Source: Winogradskyella sp.
GTDB lineage: Bacteria > Bacteroidota > Bacteroidia > Flavobacteriales > Flavobacteriaceae
NCBI RefSeq assembly: GCF_025210595.1
Contig: NZ_JAOARH010000031.1
Coordinates: 1-64,000, forward strand
Length of the DNA stretch: 64,000 nt
Direction of reading: 5' to 3'
Shown here piece after piece: positions 44,102 to 54,968 of the stretch; the stretch's first letter is position 1, and each line of letters starts with the position of its first letter. The notes beneath the pieces are model-generated. The model made no database searches, had not been told where the DNA came from, and was given only the letters and a program-made list of their open reading frames with translations. Both the position numbers and the translations under genes were made by a program.

Positions 44102-46714
44102 TTAAGCTTGCTTTTTCTTTACCAACATTCGCTTAATCTCATTGAGCTTCATAAGTGCCTCTACAGGTGTTAAAGTATTAATATCCGTATGAAGGATTTC
44201 TTCTTTTATATCTTCAAGCAATGGATCATCTAAATTAAAGAAACTCAACTGCATATCATCTTTTATAGACTTTACTTTATCTGTTAATTCTTCACTAGAA
44301 TGAGATTTTTCAAGCTTCGATAAAATTTTATTGGCACGTCTTATAACCTGTTGTGGCATACCAGCCATTTTTGCTACATGTATCCCAAAACTATGCTCAC
44401 TACCACCTTCTACAAGTTTACGAACAAAAAGTACATTATCTTTTAATTCTTTAACAGCAACATTAAAATTCTTAATTCTCGTAAAAGTCTCAGTCATCTC
44501 ATTGAGCTCATGATAATGAGTCGCAAAAAGTGTTTTCGGTCTTGTAGGATGCTCATGTAAATATTCACTAATAGCCCAAGCTATAGAAATACCATCATAA
44601 GTACTTGTACCACGTCCTATTTCATCTAATAATACTAAACTGCGGTTTGAAATATTATTAAGAATTGAAGCTGTCTCATTCATTTCTACCATAAAAGTAG
44701 ATTCTCCCATAGAAATATTATCACTTGCACCTACACGTGTAAATATTTTATCTACTAAACCAATCCTAGCCTCTTTTGCAGGCACAAAACTTCCTATCTG
44801 TGCTAATAATACAATTAAAGCGGTTTGCCTTAAAATTGCCGATTTACCAGACATGTTTGGTCCTGTAATCATAATCATTTGCTGAGAGTCTCTATTGAGA
44901 TATACATCATTAGCAATATAAGGTTCTCCTATAGGTAACTGTTTTTCTATAACAGGATGACGACCATCTTTTATATCTAAATCAAAGCTATCATCAATCT
45001 GAGGATAATTATATTTATTAGATTTTGCTAGACTTGCAAATCCACACAAACAATCTAACTGACCTATTAAATGGGCATTTTGTTGCACCTGAATTATGAA
45101 TTGATGCATCCAATTCACCAATTCGGTAAATAACTGCTGTTCTATAGCTAAAATACGCTCTTCTGCTCCAAGAATTTTGGCTTCGTACTCTTTTAACTCT
45201 TCTGTAATATAGCGTTCTGCACTTACTAAAGTTTGCTTTCTAACCCATTCTTCCGGCACCTTATCCTTGTGTGTATTTCGTACTTCAATATAATAACCAA
45301 ACACATTATTTGAAGCAATTTTTAAAGACGGAATACCTGTACGCTCACTCTCTCGCTGAAGCATACTATCTAAATAGTCTTTACCAGATTTAGACAAACC
45401 TCTAAGCTCATCTAATTCTATTGAAAACCCTTCAGCTATTGTATTTCCTTTAAGAACATTTACAGGAGCCTCTTCGTTAAGTGTTTGCTTTATCTTAGTT
45501 CTTAGCACATCACAATTATTAAGGTTTTCACCAATAATCTTTAAAGCTTCATTATTACAAGACTCTGCTACTGATTTTATTGGCACAATAGCCTCTAATG
45601 AATTTTTAAGCTGAATGACCTCTCGCGGACTTACTTTAGTAGTTGCAATTTTAGATATTAAACGTTCAATATCACCAATATGCTTTATCTGACCTTGGAT
45701 CTTTTGAAGAACAGAATTATTATCTAATAAAAACTGAACGACTTGGTGACGTTGTTTTATTTTATCAGCTTGCTTTAAAGGTAGTGCCAACCATCTTTTT
45801 AATGTTCTGCCTCCCATAGCAGAAATGGTCTTATCAATGACGTTTATAAGCGTAACTGCATTTGCATTTGTAGAATGATATAACTCAAGATTTCTAATGG
45901 TAAACTTATCCATCCACACGTAATCATCTGTAGCAATTCTAGAGATTGTAGCAATATGTTCTAGCTTATTGTGTCTGGTTTCGCTTAAATAATGAAGCAC
46001 AACTCCAGAAGCTATGATACCTTCATACAACTCATTTACTCCAAACCCTTTTAAGGTCTTTGTATTAAAATGCTTGGTCAACGTTTCATTAGCATAATCT
46101 GCCTGAAACACCCAATCTTCTAAATAAAATGTATGGAAATCTTCGCCAAAGGTTTGGTTAAATTCCTTTCTACTTTTTTTAGAAATTAATACTTCACTTG
46201 GGTTAAAATTTTGAAGTAATTTATCTATATAATCGGCATCACCTTGCGAGGTTAAAAACTCACCTGTAGAAATATCTAAAAATGAAATACCTATATACTT
46301 TTTATCAAAATGAACAGCTGCTAAAAAATTATTAGATTTTGAATGAAGAATATCATCATTTAAAGCCACGCCAGGAGTTACTAATTCTGTAACACCACGC
46401 TTTACAATTTTTTTAGTTTGCTTAGGATCTTCTAACTGATCGCAGATTGCAACACGCTCACCTGCTCTAACAAGTTTTGGTAAATAGGTATTTAAAGAAT
46501 GATGCGGAAAACCAGCAAGTTCTGTTTCGCTCTCACTACCTGCACCTCGCTTAGTTAAAACTATATCTAAAATTTTAGCTGTTTTAACAGCATCACTTCC
46601 AAAAGTTTCGTAGAAATCGCCTACTCTAAACAACAACAAAGCATCAGGATATTTTGCCTTAATAGCATTGTATTGCTTCATTAATGGTGTTTCTTTTTTT
46701 GCCTTTTTTACCAA
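44102..46714 (-). CDS. mutS: DNA mismatch repair protein MutS
   Basis: 870 residues, standard MutS1 length. Mismatch-contact residues Phe34 and Glu36 lie in GDFYETFG; the ATPase has Walker [10 protein letters not shown], Walker [17 protein letters not shown] and the ATHYHEL loop. It recognises mispairs and recruits MutL. The C-terminal ends with [10 protein letters not shown]. No mutL is nearby. Confidence 0.97.
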   Translation of the reverse strand: MVKKAKKETPLMKQYNAIKAKYPDALLLFRVGDFYETFGSDAVKTAKILDIVLTKRGAGSESETELAGFPHHSLNTYLPKLVRAGERVAICDQLEDPKQTKKIVKRGVTELVTPGVALNDDILHSKSNNFLAAVHFDKKYIGISFLDISTGEFLTSQGDADYIDKLLQNFNPSEVLISKKSRKEFNQTFGEDFHTFYLEDWVFQADYANETLTKHFNTKTLKGFGVNELYEGIIASGVVLHYLSETRHNKLEHIATISRIATDDYVWMDKFTIRNLELYHSTNANAVTLINVIDKTISAMGGRTLKRWLALPLKQADKIKQRHQVVQFLLDNNSVLQKIQGQIKHIGDIERLISKIATTKVSPREVIQLKNSLEAIVPIKSVAESCNNEALKIIGENLNNCDVLRTKIKQTLNEEAPVNVLKGNTIAEGFSIELDELRGLSKSGKDYLDSMLQRESERTGIPSLKIASNNVFGYYIEVRNTHKDKVPEEWVRKQTLVSAERYITEELKEYEAKILGAEERILAIEQQLFTELVNWMHQFIIQVQQNAHLIGQLDCLCGFASLAKSNKYNYPQIDDSFDLDIKDGRHPVIEKQLPIGEPYIANDVYLNRDSQQMIMITGPNMSGKSAILRQTALIVLLAQIGSFVPAKEARIGLVDKIFTRVGASDNISMGESTFMVEMNETASILNNISNRSLVLLDEIGRGTSTYDGISIAWAISEYLHEHPTRPKTLFATHYHELNEMTETFTRIKNFNVAVKELKDNVLFVRKLVEGGSEHSFGIHVAKMAGMPQQVIRRANKILSKLEKSHSSEELTDKVKSIKDDMQLSFFNLDDPLLEDIKEEILHTDINTLTPVEALMKLNEIKRMLVKKKQA

Positions 46715-46724
46715 GAGATTTGTT

Positions 46725-46732
46725 TATTTTTG
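46725..46732 (+). promoter_or_regulatory. candidate promoter box for the 46910 gene
   Basis: TATTTTTG followed by CCC, with TTG at 46699-46701 (23-bp spacer). It overlaps the start region of mutS on the other strand and would give a 5' UTR of about 170 nt. Confidence 0.35.
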
Positions 46733-46909
46733 CCCGATGGTTATCGGAATTGTAAGATTGCTAATTTAGTTAAATAGCCTTGTTATATAAAGTCATTTGA
46801 GCATAAGTTATTTACAATTAGATATAGATTTCAACAATAATAAATTATTATTCTGAACTAAGTAAAAAACCTAAAACATAAGACTCCTATCTGAGCAGGA
46901 ATAAGATAA

Positions 46910-47449
46910 ATGAGTAGAAAATTAAAAAATAGCGAATTAGACAGACTTGAAGTTACTGAATTTAAGCAAGCTAAAAAAACACCTATTATTATAGTTTTAG
47001 ATAATATCCGTAGCCTAAATAATATTGGCTCTGTATTTAGAACAAGTGACGCCTTTTTAATTGAGAAAATATATCTGTGTGGCATTACTGCTCAACCACC
47101 TCATAATGACATAAGAAAAACAGCACTTGGCAGCACAGAAACTGTAGATTGGGAATACCACGAAAACACACTAAGTGTTATTAAAAAACTAAAAGCTAAT
47201 GCGGTAAAAGTATGCTCTATTGAACAAGCAGAAAATGCAACTATGCTAAATAATTTTAAACCATCTCCTAATACAAAATATGCTTTTGTATTTGGCAACG
47301 AAGTAAAAGGTGTTTCTCAAGATGTGGTTAATCTAAGTGACAGTGTAATTGAAATACCTCAATTTGGCACTAAACATTCTTTGAACATTTCTGTGAGTTG
47401 TGGTGTAGTTATCTGGGATGTTTTTAGCAAACTGAAAAAGCCCATCTAA
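46910..47449 (+). CDS. TrmH/SpoU-family RNA methyltransferase
   Basis: 179 residues, a single SPOUT domain. It has NNIGSVFRTSDAF, the cofactor knot motif FVFGNEVKGVS and the third motif EIPQFGTKHSLNISVSCG. It methylates a 2'-OH in tRNA or rRNA with S-adenosylmethionine. The lack of an N-terminal rRNA-binding domain is typical of short TrmH/TrmL-like members; the target base is not certain. Confidence 0.92.
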   Translation: MSRKLKNSELDRLEVTEFKQAKKTPIIIVLDNIRSLNNIGSVFRTSDAFLIEKIYLCGITAQPPHNDIRKTALGSTETVDWEYHENTLSVIKKLKANAVKVCSIEQAENATMLNNFKPSPNTKYAFVFGNEVKGVSQDVVNLSDSVIEIPQFGTKHSLNISVSCGVVIWDVFSKLKKPI

Positions 47450-47540
47450 ATCTTCCCAAAGAGAAGGCTTTTCTTCTACAATTACTTGATAAGGTTTTTC
47501 TTAATCCTTAAATTGCATTATTATAAAACAACAACTAAAT

Positions 47541-48056
47541 ATGCCAATAATAAAACCTGTTAGAAATATAGATCCGCAAATTCCTGAAGATTGCTTTATT
47601 GCAGATAATGCAACAATTGTTGGCGAAGTTACTATGGGAAACCAATGTAGCGTTTGGTTTAATGCAGTCATTAGAGGAGACGTTCACTTTATAAAAATGG
47701 GTGATAAAGTTAATGTACAAGACGGAGCTGTTATACATGCTACATACCAAAAATCACCAACTACTATAGGAAATAATGTATCCATTGGTCATAACGCTAT
47801 TGTACATGGCTGTACCATACACGATAATGTACTTATTGGGATGGGAAGTATCGTTATGGATGACTGTGTTATAGAAAGCAATAGTATTATTGCTGCTGGA
47901 GCAGTAGTCACTAAAAATACAGTTGTAGAATCTGGAAGCATTTATGCAGGTGTACCTGCTAAAAAAGTTAAGGATATAAGTAAAGAATTAATTTCGGGTG
48001 AAATTGATAGGATCGCAAATAACTATGTAAAATACTCTGGTTGGTTTAAGGAATAA
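47541..48056 (+). CDS. gamma-class carbonic anhydrase-like protein
   Basis: 171 residues with left-handed beta-helix hexapeptide repeats (SVWFNAVIRGDV, VNVQDGAVIHA, VSIGHNAIVHG). Histidines expected for the metal are present in IHATY, IGHNAIVHG. The family includes Cam, CaiE and YrdA; activity varies. It is separate from the murI gene that converges on it, with only 6 bp between stops. Confidence 0.9.
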   Translation: MPIIKPVRNIDPQIPEDCFIADNATIVGEVTMGNQCSVWFNAVIRGDVHFIKMGDKVNVQDGAVIHATYQKSPTTIGNNVSIGHNAIVHGCTIHDNVLIGMGSIVMDDCVIESNSIIAAGAVVTKNTVVESGSIYAGVPAKKVKDISKELISGEIDRIANNYVKYSGWFKE

Positions 48057-48062
48057 GTTTTA

Positions 48063-48842
48063 TTAAAAATCTAAATATTCTGTTTTAAATTGATGTTTTA
48101 ATATGGAATTTAAGACTTCTAGATTCCCATTAGAATATAATTTTATAGAAGGAACTTTTGTTTCATTATTCAACAAATTGCTTTTTAAAAGAATAGCTTT
48201 GGTCTGTTTGGCTACTGCTAATCCTGAATCTATAATTTTCACTTTTTTAGGTAACAATTCTGTGAGCACAGGTATGAGATAAGGATAATGCGTACAGCCT
48301 AAAACTAGATAATCTATATTTTTATCTAGCATTGGTTTTAAGTATAATTCTAGTAAATTCTTCATCTCTTCAGAATATAATTTACCTGATTCAATTAAGG
48401 GTACTATGCCTTCTCCTATTTGCTCTATAACCTTAACACCATTAGCGTAAATATCTGATGTTTTATGAAACAATTGACTGCTTAGTGTTCCTTTGGTAGC
48501 TAATATACCTATGGCTTTAGTTTTGGTACTAAGTGCTGCTGGCTTTATTGCTGGTTCTATTCCTATAAATGAACTGTTATAATTCTCCCTTAAATAAGTA
48601 ATCGCATTTGTTGTAGCAGTATTACAAGCTACCACTATAAGTTTGCAACCTTTACTAAGTAATAATTCGGTATTTTTAATACAAAGCTCTTGTATCTCTT
48701 TCTCTGATTTATTGCCATAAGGTGCGTTTTTACTATCTGCTAAATAGATACAATTTTCTTTAGGCAATAACATATGTATTTCCTTAAAAATTGATGTACC
48801 ACCTACACCAGAATCGAATATGCCTATTGGTTTGTTACTCAC
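48063..48842 (-). CDS. murI: glutamate racemase
   Basis: 259 residues. The two catalytic cysteines are in VVACNTATT and LGCTHYPY, and the N-terminal GIFDSGVGGTSIF is typical. It makes D-glutamate for peptidoglycan. It sits downstream of the ompH/bamA cluster on the same strand, but a terminator at 48882 separates it. Confidence 0.96.
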   Translation of the reverse strand: MSNKPIGIFDSGVGGTSIFKEIHMLLPKENCIYLADSKNAPYGNKSEKEIQELCIKNTELLLSKGCKLIVVACNTATTNAITYLRENYNSSFIGIEPAIKPAALSTKTKAIGILATKGTLSSQLFHKTSDIYANGVKVIEQIGEGIVPLIESGKLYSEEMKNLLELYLKPMLDKNIDYLVLGCTHYPYLIPVLTELLPKKVKIIDSGLAVAKQTKAILLKSNLLNNETKVPSIKLYSNGNLEVLNSILKHQFKTEYLDF

Positions 48843-48881
48843 CCGATAATCGAGATTTTATCTTTATGCTATATTACAAAA

Positions 48882-48911
48882 ATAAAAAGTCGCTTTTAAC
48901 AAAGCGACTTT
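48882..48911 (-). terminator. terminator after the ompH gene
   Basis: AAAGTCGCTTT (48886-48896) and AAAGCGACTTT (48901-48911) form a perfect 11-bp stem; on the minus strand the run ACTTTTTATT follows. Confidence 0.85.
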
Positions 48912-48935
48912 CTAAAAAACTTATTTTGTTTGTAA

Positions 48936-49436
48936 TTATATTTTTAAATGTGCTTTAACGTCTATCATAAGGTCTTTACCTTCAGCCATGATTAACATAC
49001 CAGAATCTAAAACATACTGAAAACCTTGTGCTTTTGCAACTGCTTTAATAGCTGCATCTGCTTCTTCTACTATTGGCTTTAACAAATCAAACTCTTTTTT
49101 CTGTAAATCTTGATTCATTTTTTGTTGGTATTGTCCAATACTTTGTTTCATACCTTCAACCTCTTGCATACGCTTTTGGTTCTCTTCTTGTGTTTGTTGA
49201 GGTGCTTCAGCATCGTATTGTTTTAACTTATTCTCTAACTCTTTTAAAGAATCTTGAAATTGAGCTTCATATGTTTTTCCAAGTTGCTCGATTTCAGTTT
49301 GTGCAGTTTTATATGCTGGCATAGCCTTTATTAATTCCTGCTTATTAATATGTGCAATTTTACTTTGTGCGGTTACAAAAGTAGATGCGCCTACAAAAAG
49401 TGCTAATGCAACTAATAGTGTTTTTAAATTCTTCAT
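48936..49436 (-). CDS. OmpH/Skp-family periplasmic chaperone
   Basis: 166 residues, signal peptide ending ASTFVTAQ. The rest is the Skp coiled coil (IAHINKQELIKAMP, long Gln/Glu/Lys helix, LLKPIVEEADAAIKAVAK, YVLDSG). It holds unfolded outer-membrane proteins in the periplasm and delivers them to BamA, encoded two genes upstream. Last gene of the cluster. Confidence 0.93.
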   Translation of the reverse strand: MKNLKTLLVALALFVGASTFVTAQSKIAHINKQELIKAMPAYKTAQTEIEQLGKTYEAQFQDSLKELENKLKQYDAEAPQQTQEENQKRMQEVEGMKQSIGQYQQKMNQDLQKKEFDLLKPIVEEADAAIKAVAKAQGFQYVLDSGMLIMAEGKDLMIDVKAHLKI

Positions 49437-49468
49437 TTTTCTAAATTGTATTTGTGTGTTATAAATTG

Positions 49469-50608
49469 TTAATTATTTTCCTCTTCGTTTTTCTTAGCTT
49501 TTGCTATAGAATCTCTTCGTTTTAATTGTTTCTCACGCTCTTCTCGAGCTTTTTTTCTTTGTTCTAATATTTTATTCTTTCTTGCTTCAAGAGCCTTTTT
49601 TCTTTTTGCTCTATCTCTCGCTTTTATTTCTGCAACAGTAGGCTGCTTTTTTGTGCCTAAAGTATCTTTTTCTATAGTTGACTTTGCTTTTGTGCTGTCT
49701 GACTTTACATTACTTTTTCCTTTAACAGTAGGTTTTGCTTTAGATGTACTGTCTTTCACCTTAGACGTACTTTCTTTTGCTTGGCTTTCTTTTACAGTAG
49801 TTTTATCCTCATCTGCATTGTTGTTTCTTGCGTCTAAAACTTTTTGCCTACGCTCATCTGCCTCTCTTTTTTTAGCAGCTCTAATTGAGTCTTGCTTTGC
49901 TCTTCTAGCCTCTAAAGCTTTTTCTCGCTCTGCACGTTTTGCTGCTAATTCTGCTTCTCTTGCTGCTTTACGTTCTTCTAGGGCTTTTTGTCTTTCGTCT
50001 TTTTCCTCACTAACTACTGGTACAACTTCCTCTTCCTCTAAAGCTTTGCGCTCTTTTTTACTTTTAGCTTGGCTACGCTTAGATGTCCTTGTTATCGTTC
50101 TTAAAACTTGTTCACTAATATCGTAACGCTCAGCAGAATAAAGCATAACAACATCAGCTGACTTATCGAAAACAAAATCAAACTTTTTTGTTTCGGCTAT
50201 TTGTTGAACAGCTGCAAAAATCTGATCTTGTACTGGCTCTATTAATTGACGCTTTTGTATTATTAAATCACCATTAGGTCCAAAACGCTTTTGTTGATAA
50301 TCTAAAATTTCAGCTTCTTCAAAAGAAATATCTTCCATGCGCTCTTCGTACAACTCCTTTGTTAAAAGCACACTTTCATTTTCTAGCTCTTTTTTCTTTT
50401 GCTCAATGGTATTGAGTTTTTTTTCTATCTCAGATTTCCATTGTAAAACTTTTTTATCTAATTGTGTAGAAGCTTGTTGATATTCTGGTACATTTTGTAA
50501 AATATATTCGGTATCAATATAGCCTATTCTAACACCACGTTGTGCATTAACACTAAAGCTCATTAGACCTATTATTGCCAATAAAAAAAGAACTTTAAAT
50601 TTCATCAT
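49469..50608 (-). CDS. OmpH/Skp-family protein with long charged C-terminal extension
   Basis: 379 residues, signal peptide ending SVNAQ; the second Met at 50605 is an equal start. Skp-like coiled coil covers about 25-185 (IGYIDTEYILQNVPEYQQA). A 190-residue extension is rich in Lys, Arg, Glu and Ala (RKAAREAELAAKRAEREK, then KS..TK repeats), which doubles the usual length. The extension is probably a long single helix plus flexible tail; its role is unknown. Confidence 0.9.
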   Translation of the reverse strand: MMKFKVLFLLAIIGLMSFSVNAQRGVRIGYIDTEYILQNVPEYQQASTQLDKKVLQWKSEIEKKLNTIEQKKKELENESVLLTKELYEERMEDISFEEAEILDYQQKRFGPNGDLIIQKRQLIEPVQDQIFAAVQQIAETKKFDFVFDKSADVVMLYSAERYDISEQVLRTITRTSKRSQAKSKKERKALEEEEVVPVVSEEKDERQKALEERKAAREAELAAKRAEREKALEARRAKQDSIRAAKKREADERRQKVLDARNNNADEDKTTVKESQAKESTSKVKDSTSKAKPTVKGKSNVKSDSTKAKSTIEKDTLGTKKQPTVAEIKARDRAKRKKALEARKNKILEQRKKAREEREKQLKRRDSIAKAKKNEEENN

Positions 50609-50761
50609 GATTGTTTGTGTTTTTAGACTTGTTTATGGTTAAACAATATTTTGTCGTGTTTATTAGTGTTACTAATCTTCAAATTTAACGAAATATATTC
50701 TTAAAAATTTTAACACCATAATGAAATACTTATTTAGCAGTTTGAAAATATCGTGCCAAAC

Positions 50762-53344
50762 TTAAAATTGTTGTCCAATTATGAAGTGTGTTTCCCATTT
50801 TCTTGGAGAATTACCGTTGGGTAAATCATCAAAGGCATGACCCAAATCTATCCCCAATAAACCAAAGGCTGGCATGAACACTCTTAAACCTACACCTGCT
50901 GATCTATGCACGTCAAAAGGGTTAAAATCTCTAAAGCTATTAACAGACTGACCTCCTTCTAAAAAGGCAAGAGCATATATTTTTGCTTGGGCTCCTAAAG
51001 TAATAGCATGGCGTAGTTCTAGAGAAAATTTATTATATATAGATCCACCATCTGAGGTAGACAATGACTGATTAGGGTAACCTCGAAGCTGAATTATTTC
51101 TCTTCCGTCTAAAGCAAAGTTTCCGAGTCCATCACCTCCTACAAAGAAACGTTCAAACGGAATTACACCTCTATCATTATTATAAGCCCCTAGGAAACCA
51201 AACTCTAAACTAGGCCTAAGAACTAACTTTTTTGTTAATGCTGTGTACCAATCTGCTTTAAATTTTATTTTATAAAATTCTAACCATTTAAAACGTTCTT
51301 GGTCTATTTCACCTATTCGAACAATATCGTCTGCATTATCTGGATCTAAAGTATCTCTCTCTTCTTTTAGAGCTTTATAATCCACCCCATTAACTAAAGA
51401 ATAAGGGAAAGAAAACTTTGCTGATACCGAAAAATTTGAACCTCCTGTTGGAAAGATAGGGTCTGTATATAAATTATTTCTACTTAACCCAATGGTATAA
51501 GATAAGTTATTTGCACTACCATCGCCAAAAGTAAACAAACCTGTATTATAATTATTTAAATCATAATTTTGATAACTTATTGATTGGGACAATAAAAAAT
51601 AATCATCTGGTTCTCTTAACCTTGTAGACACACCTACTGTTATCCCAAGAATATTAAACCTCCTATCTCTATCTGCTCTACGGGTTTGTGAATCAAATAA
51701 AAATTGTCTCGAGTATGATAATGATGTTGATAATTGAAATGGTTTTTTTCCACCTAACCAAGGTTCACTAAATGAAAAACTATACGTTTGGAAAAACTGG
51801 CTTGCTTGCAGTCTTAATGCTAAACTCTGACCATCACCTCTTGGTACAGGCTTATATGCTTCTTTCTTAAAAATATCTTTAATTGCAAAGTTATTAAACG
51901 ATAATCCTAAGGTACCTATAAAACCACCACCACCATAACCACCTTGCAGTTGTATCTGGCTAGAACCTTGCTCTACCACTTCATACTCAATATCTAATGT
52001 ACCATCTACTGGATTTGGGTTTTTAATATTTGGCACTAGTTGTTGCGCATCAAAGAAACCTAACTGCCCTAATTCTCTTAAAGTTCTAATGATTTGAGAT
52101 TTACTGTAAAGTTCACCTGGACGGGTTCTAATTTCTCTATAAATGACATGATCATTTGTAACATCATTACCAACTACTGTTACATTATTGTAGTAGGCAG
52201 GTTTACCTTCGGAAATACGAATTTCCATATCAATAACATTACCTTCAGCGCTTACTTCAACAGGGTTTATTGTAGAAAACATATAACCACTGTTTTGATA
52301 TGCATTTGCTATACTGACAGCATCAGGATTATTAGGATCATCTATACGCTCTCTTAATTCAACACCATTATATGTATCGCCTTCTTTAATACCTAATAAT
52401 GACGCAAGTTGCCTATCACTATAAACCGTGTTTCCTATAAATTCAATTTTACCGAATATATATTTTTCCCCTTCTTCTAGTTTAATATCTAAACTAATTG
52501 TCTTATCGTTATTGTAAATAATTGAGTCTGAAATAATCCTAGCATCTCTGTATCCTTTTTCTTTATATTTATCTACAATGCTAACTAAATCTTCTCTAAA
52601 ATTTTCTTCTATATATTTTGAACGCTTGAAAATTCTCAGTGGACTAAGACTTCTCTTCTTCGTATTCTTCATTGCTTTACGAAGTTTCTTATCCTTAAGT
52701 TTTTCGTTACCTATAAAATTAATATTCTTAACCTTAACCTTTTCTCCTCTATCTATATTAACACGCATATTAACGCGTTCTTTTTCAACAGAATCAATTA
52801 CCTCTGTGGTAACAATTTTCACTTTAGTGTTTAGAAAACCTTTCTTTTTGTATTTGTTGGTAAGATAACTTCTGGTAGTAGCAATAAGATTCTCTGTAAC
52901 CTTTACACCAGATTGAAGTTTATTCTCTTTAATAATTTCTTCTTTTTTACCTTTCTTAATACCATTAATGGTTACATCTTTAAGCTCAGGCAAATCAATA
53001 AGACGAATTTCTAAATTTGCCGTATTACCTTCTATATTAGTGATAAAAATATCTATATTACTAAAAAGATTAGATTTCCATAGGGTTTTAACTGCATTAG
53101 CAATTTTCTCTCCACCTACTTGTATCTCCTCATCCTTTCTAAGCTTAGAGTAAGCGATAATGGTTTGCGGACTAAAATTGGTATTTCCTGTTACTACTAT
53201 CTCTTTAATTAAATATTTTGCTCCGTCTTTAATTTGAGCATTACCAATGAATGGCATTGTAATAAATAATGCCACACAGATAATAAGCTTAGTAAAAGTG
53301 TTTAGTGCTTCTTTATGAGGTAAGTTGTTCGCTTGTTTTTCCAA
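50762..53344 (-). CDS. bamA: outer-membrane protein assembly factor BamA
   Basis: 860 residues: a signal peptide (about 20-36, IICVALFITMPFIGNAQ), five POTRA domains (about 45-440) and a 16-strand Omp85 barrel with the RGY box (IQLRGYPN) and a C-terminal Phe (HFIIGQQF). It inserts beta-barrel proteins in the outer membrane. Its 5' end overlaps uppS by 32 bp, so the two are translated in different frames of one message. The downstream ompH genes supply its chaperones. Confidence 0.96.
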   Translation of the reverse strand: MEKQANNLPHKEALNTFTKLIICVALFITMPFIGNAQIKDGAKYLIKEIVVTGNTNFSPQTIIAYSKLRKDEEIQVGGEKIANAVKTLWKSNLFSNIDIFITNIEGNTANLEIRLIDLPELKDVTINGIKKGKKEEIIKENKLQSGVKVTENLIATTRSYLTNKYKKKGFLNTKVKIVTTEVIDSVEKERVNMRVNIDRGEKVKVKNINFIGNEKLKDKKLRKAMKNTKKRSLSPLRIFKRSKYIEENFREDLVSIVDKYKEKGYRDARIISDSIIYNNDKTISLDIKLEEGEKYIFGKIEFIGNTVYSDRQLASLLGIKEGDTYNGVELRERIDDPNNPDAVSIANAYQNSGYMFSTINPVEVSAEGNVIDMEIRISEGKPAYYNNVTVVGNDVTNDHVIYREIRTRPGELYSKSQIIRTLRELGQLGFFDAQQLVPNIKNPNPVDGTLDIEYEVVEQGSSQIQLQGGYGGGGFIGTLGLSFNNFAIKDIFKKEAYKPVPRGDGQSLALRLQASQFFQTYSFSFSEPWLGGKKPFQLSTSLSYSRQFLFDSQTRRADRDRRFNILGITVGVSTRLREPDDYFLLSQSISYQNYDLNNYNTGLFTFGDGSANNLSYTIGLSRNNLYTDPIFPTGGSNFSVSAKFSFPYSLVNGVDYKALKEERDTLDPDNADDIVRIGEIDQERFKWLEFYKIKFKADWYTALTKKLVLRPSLEFGFLGAYNNDRGVIPFERFFVGGDGLGNFALDGREIIQLRGYPNQSLSTSDGGSIYNKFSLELRHAITLGAQAKIYALAFLEGGQSVNSFRDFNPFDVHRSAGVGLRVFMPAFGLLGIDLGHAFDDLPNGNSPRKWETHFIIGQQF

Positions 53345-54056
53345 ATCTTCGTTCTCTATTTTGATAATTTATGAGTGATTCGTACAGATTTTCTTTTGTA
53401 AAATCTGGCCATAAAATATCTGTAAAATATAATTCTGCATAGGCAATTTGCCATAATAAAAAATTACTGATTCTTTGCTCACCGCTTGTGCGAATTAGCA
53501 GGTCTACATCTGGTAAATTTTGCGTGTAAAGATGCTTATTTATAATGGATTCATCAATACTTTCAGGAGAAATTATATTATTTTTAACTTTAACTGATAA
53601 TTCCTTAATAACATTAACAATTTCTTCACGAGATCCGTAGCTTAACGCTAAGGTTAATGTCATATTAGTATTATTTTTTGTTTTTTCTATAACATCTAAT
53701 AGCTCGCTATGTGCTTTTTTAGGCAAATCATTAAGACAACCTATAGCTGATAACTTTATGTTATTGTCTTGCAGTGTCTTTATCTCTTTCTTTAGAGATT
53801 TAACCAAAAGCTTCATTAATGTTTGCACCTCTATTTTTGGTCTATTCCAATTTTCAGTAGAAAATGCATAGAGTGTTAAGTTTTTTATGCCTAATTCTGC
53901 ACTAGCTTCAACAACCTGTCTCACAGATTTGGTTCCGTTTTCATGACCAATGACACGCATTAAGCCTTGTTGTTTTGCCCAGCGACCGTTACCATCCATT
54001 ATAATTGCTAAATGGTTGGGAAGTTTTTCTAAGTTTATTTGTTCTTTTAGATTCAT
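53313..54056 (-). CDS. uppS: isoprenyl transferase (undecaprenyl diphosphate synthase)
   Basis: 247 residues. The signature IIMDGNGRWAKQ, the pyrophosphate motifs FSTENWNRPK and the later RTSGEQRISNFLLWQ are intact. It elongates farnesyl diphosphate to the C55 carrier lipid for peptidoglycan and O-antigen. It starts right after the upstream gene stop and overlaps bamA. Confidence 0.96.
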   Translation of the reverse strand: MNLKEQINLEKLPNHLAIIMDGNGRWAKQQGLMRVIGHENGTKSVRQVVEASAELGIKNLTLYAFSTENWNRPKIEVQTLMKLLVKSLKKEIKTLQDNNIKLSAIGCLNDLPKKAHSELLDVIEKTKNNTNMTLTLALSYGSREEIVNVIKELSVKVKNNIISPESIDESIINKHLYTQNLPDVDLLIRTSGEQRISNFLLWQIAYAELYFTDILWPDFTKENLYESLINYQNRERRFGKTSEQLTS

Positions 54057-54746
54057 TTAAAAATTGCAATAACAAGGCCTTCTCCCGAAGGTGTAAGTTA
54101 ATGTAATTCCTGAAAACACATACCAATCATTGCTATTTGTATTTCCGAAACTAAGTTGTTCTCTTTGCTCACTATCTGGCACGCTTCCATCTAACTCATC
54201 TGAAAAGGTGTAACGCGCACCTATTTCTGCAGCCAACACTAAATGATTACTGATGTTGGTTTTATATCCCAACACCATTGGAATACCATAAGCCCAACTA
54301 CTTGTGCCTTCTGATGTATAATGTCCGCTTTGTGCGAAGTAATAATTATCATGTTTTGCAAGAGATATACCTGAATACAAATATGGTGTTCCTTGTATAC
54401 CACTTGTATGTAAATCAAATTCCCAGAACGTAAATTCCATTCCAGCGGATATTTCTAAAATACTATTATTAAAACTATAACCTCTTTGCACACGTCTTGG
54501 GTCATCCGATTTCCCATCTATACCTTCTAAATCTGAAAAAATAATTGAAGCTCTAAACGAATGCCTAGGACTTCTATTCCACTTAAACATAGCTCCAAAA
54601 GCAGCTTGATTTGGTGAGATATAATTGGTAGCACCAACATCACCAATAAAATTACTTCCACCAACAAACACACCAATCTCATAGATTTGGGCATCTGTTT
54701 TCTGCAGGAAGCACATACTTATAAAAACCAGGAATAAGTACCTCAT
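54057..54746 (-). CDS. DUF6089-family outer-membrane beta-barrel protein
   Basis: 229 residues from the ATG at 54746 (MRYLFLVFISMCF signal peptide ending TDAQ); the longer frame from 54803 places the signal inside. Beta-strand-rich sequence with EIGVFVGGSNFIGDVG near the start and a C-terminal GITLTYTFG, as in small outer-membrane barrels. Its position between nadK and uppS-bamA is common in Bacteroidota as I recall. No function is established. Confidence 0.82.
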   Translation of the reverse strand: MRYLFLVFISMCFLQKTDAQIYEIGVFVGGSNFIGDVGATNYISPNQAAFGAMFKWNRSPRHSFRASIIFSDLEGIDGKSDDPRRVQRGYSFNNSILEISAGMEFTFWEFDLHTSGIQGTPYLYSGISLAKHDNYYFAQSGHYTSEGTSSWAYGIPMVLGYKTNISNHLVLAAEIGARYTFSDELDGSVPDSEQREQLSFGNTNSNDWYVFSGITLTYTFGRRPCYCNF

Positions 54747-54968
54747 AAATCTTTCAAAGTTTGCAAATATAACAATTATGATTAGCCTATAATAATTTGA
54801 CACTAAATGTCTTTACAGATAAACAGTTTTTATCTACATTTATTGTATAATTTAGAAAGTTGAACACAAAAACGAACAAAGAAGAATTTGAAACTTAAAG
54901 TACATGAAAACTAATTACAATCTATCAAAAAACCTCAACCAATAATCTATTTTTAACAGCTAACTAAT

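Noticed and set aside
49653..50126. Antisense gene in the long OmpH gene
   Set aside because: A Ser/Leu-rich frame opposite a Lys/Glu-rich coding sequence is expected by composition and has no features of its own.
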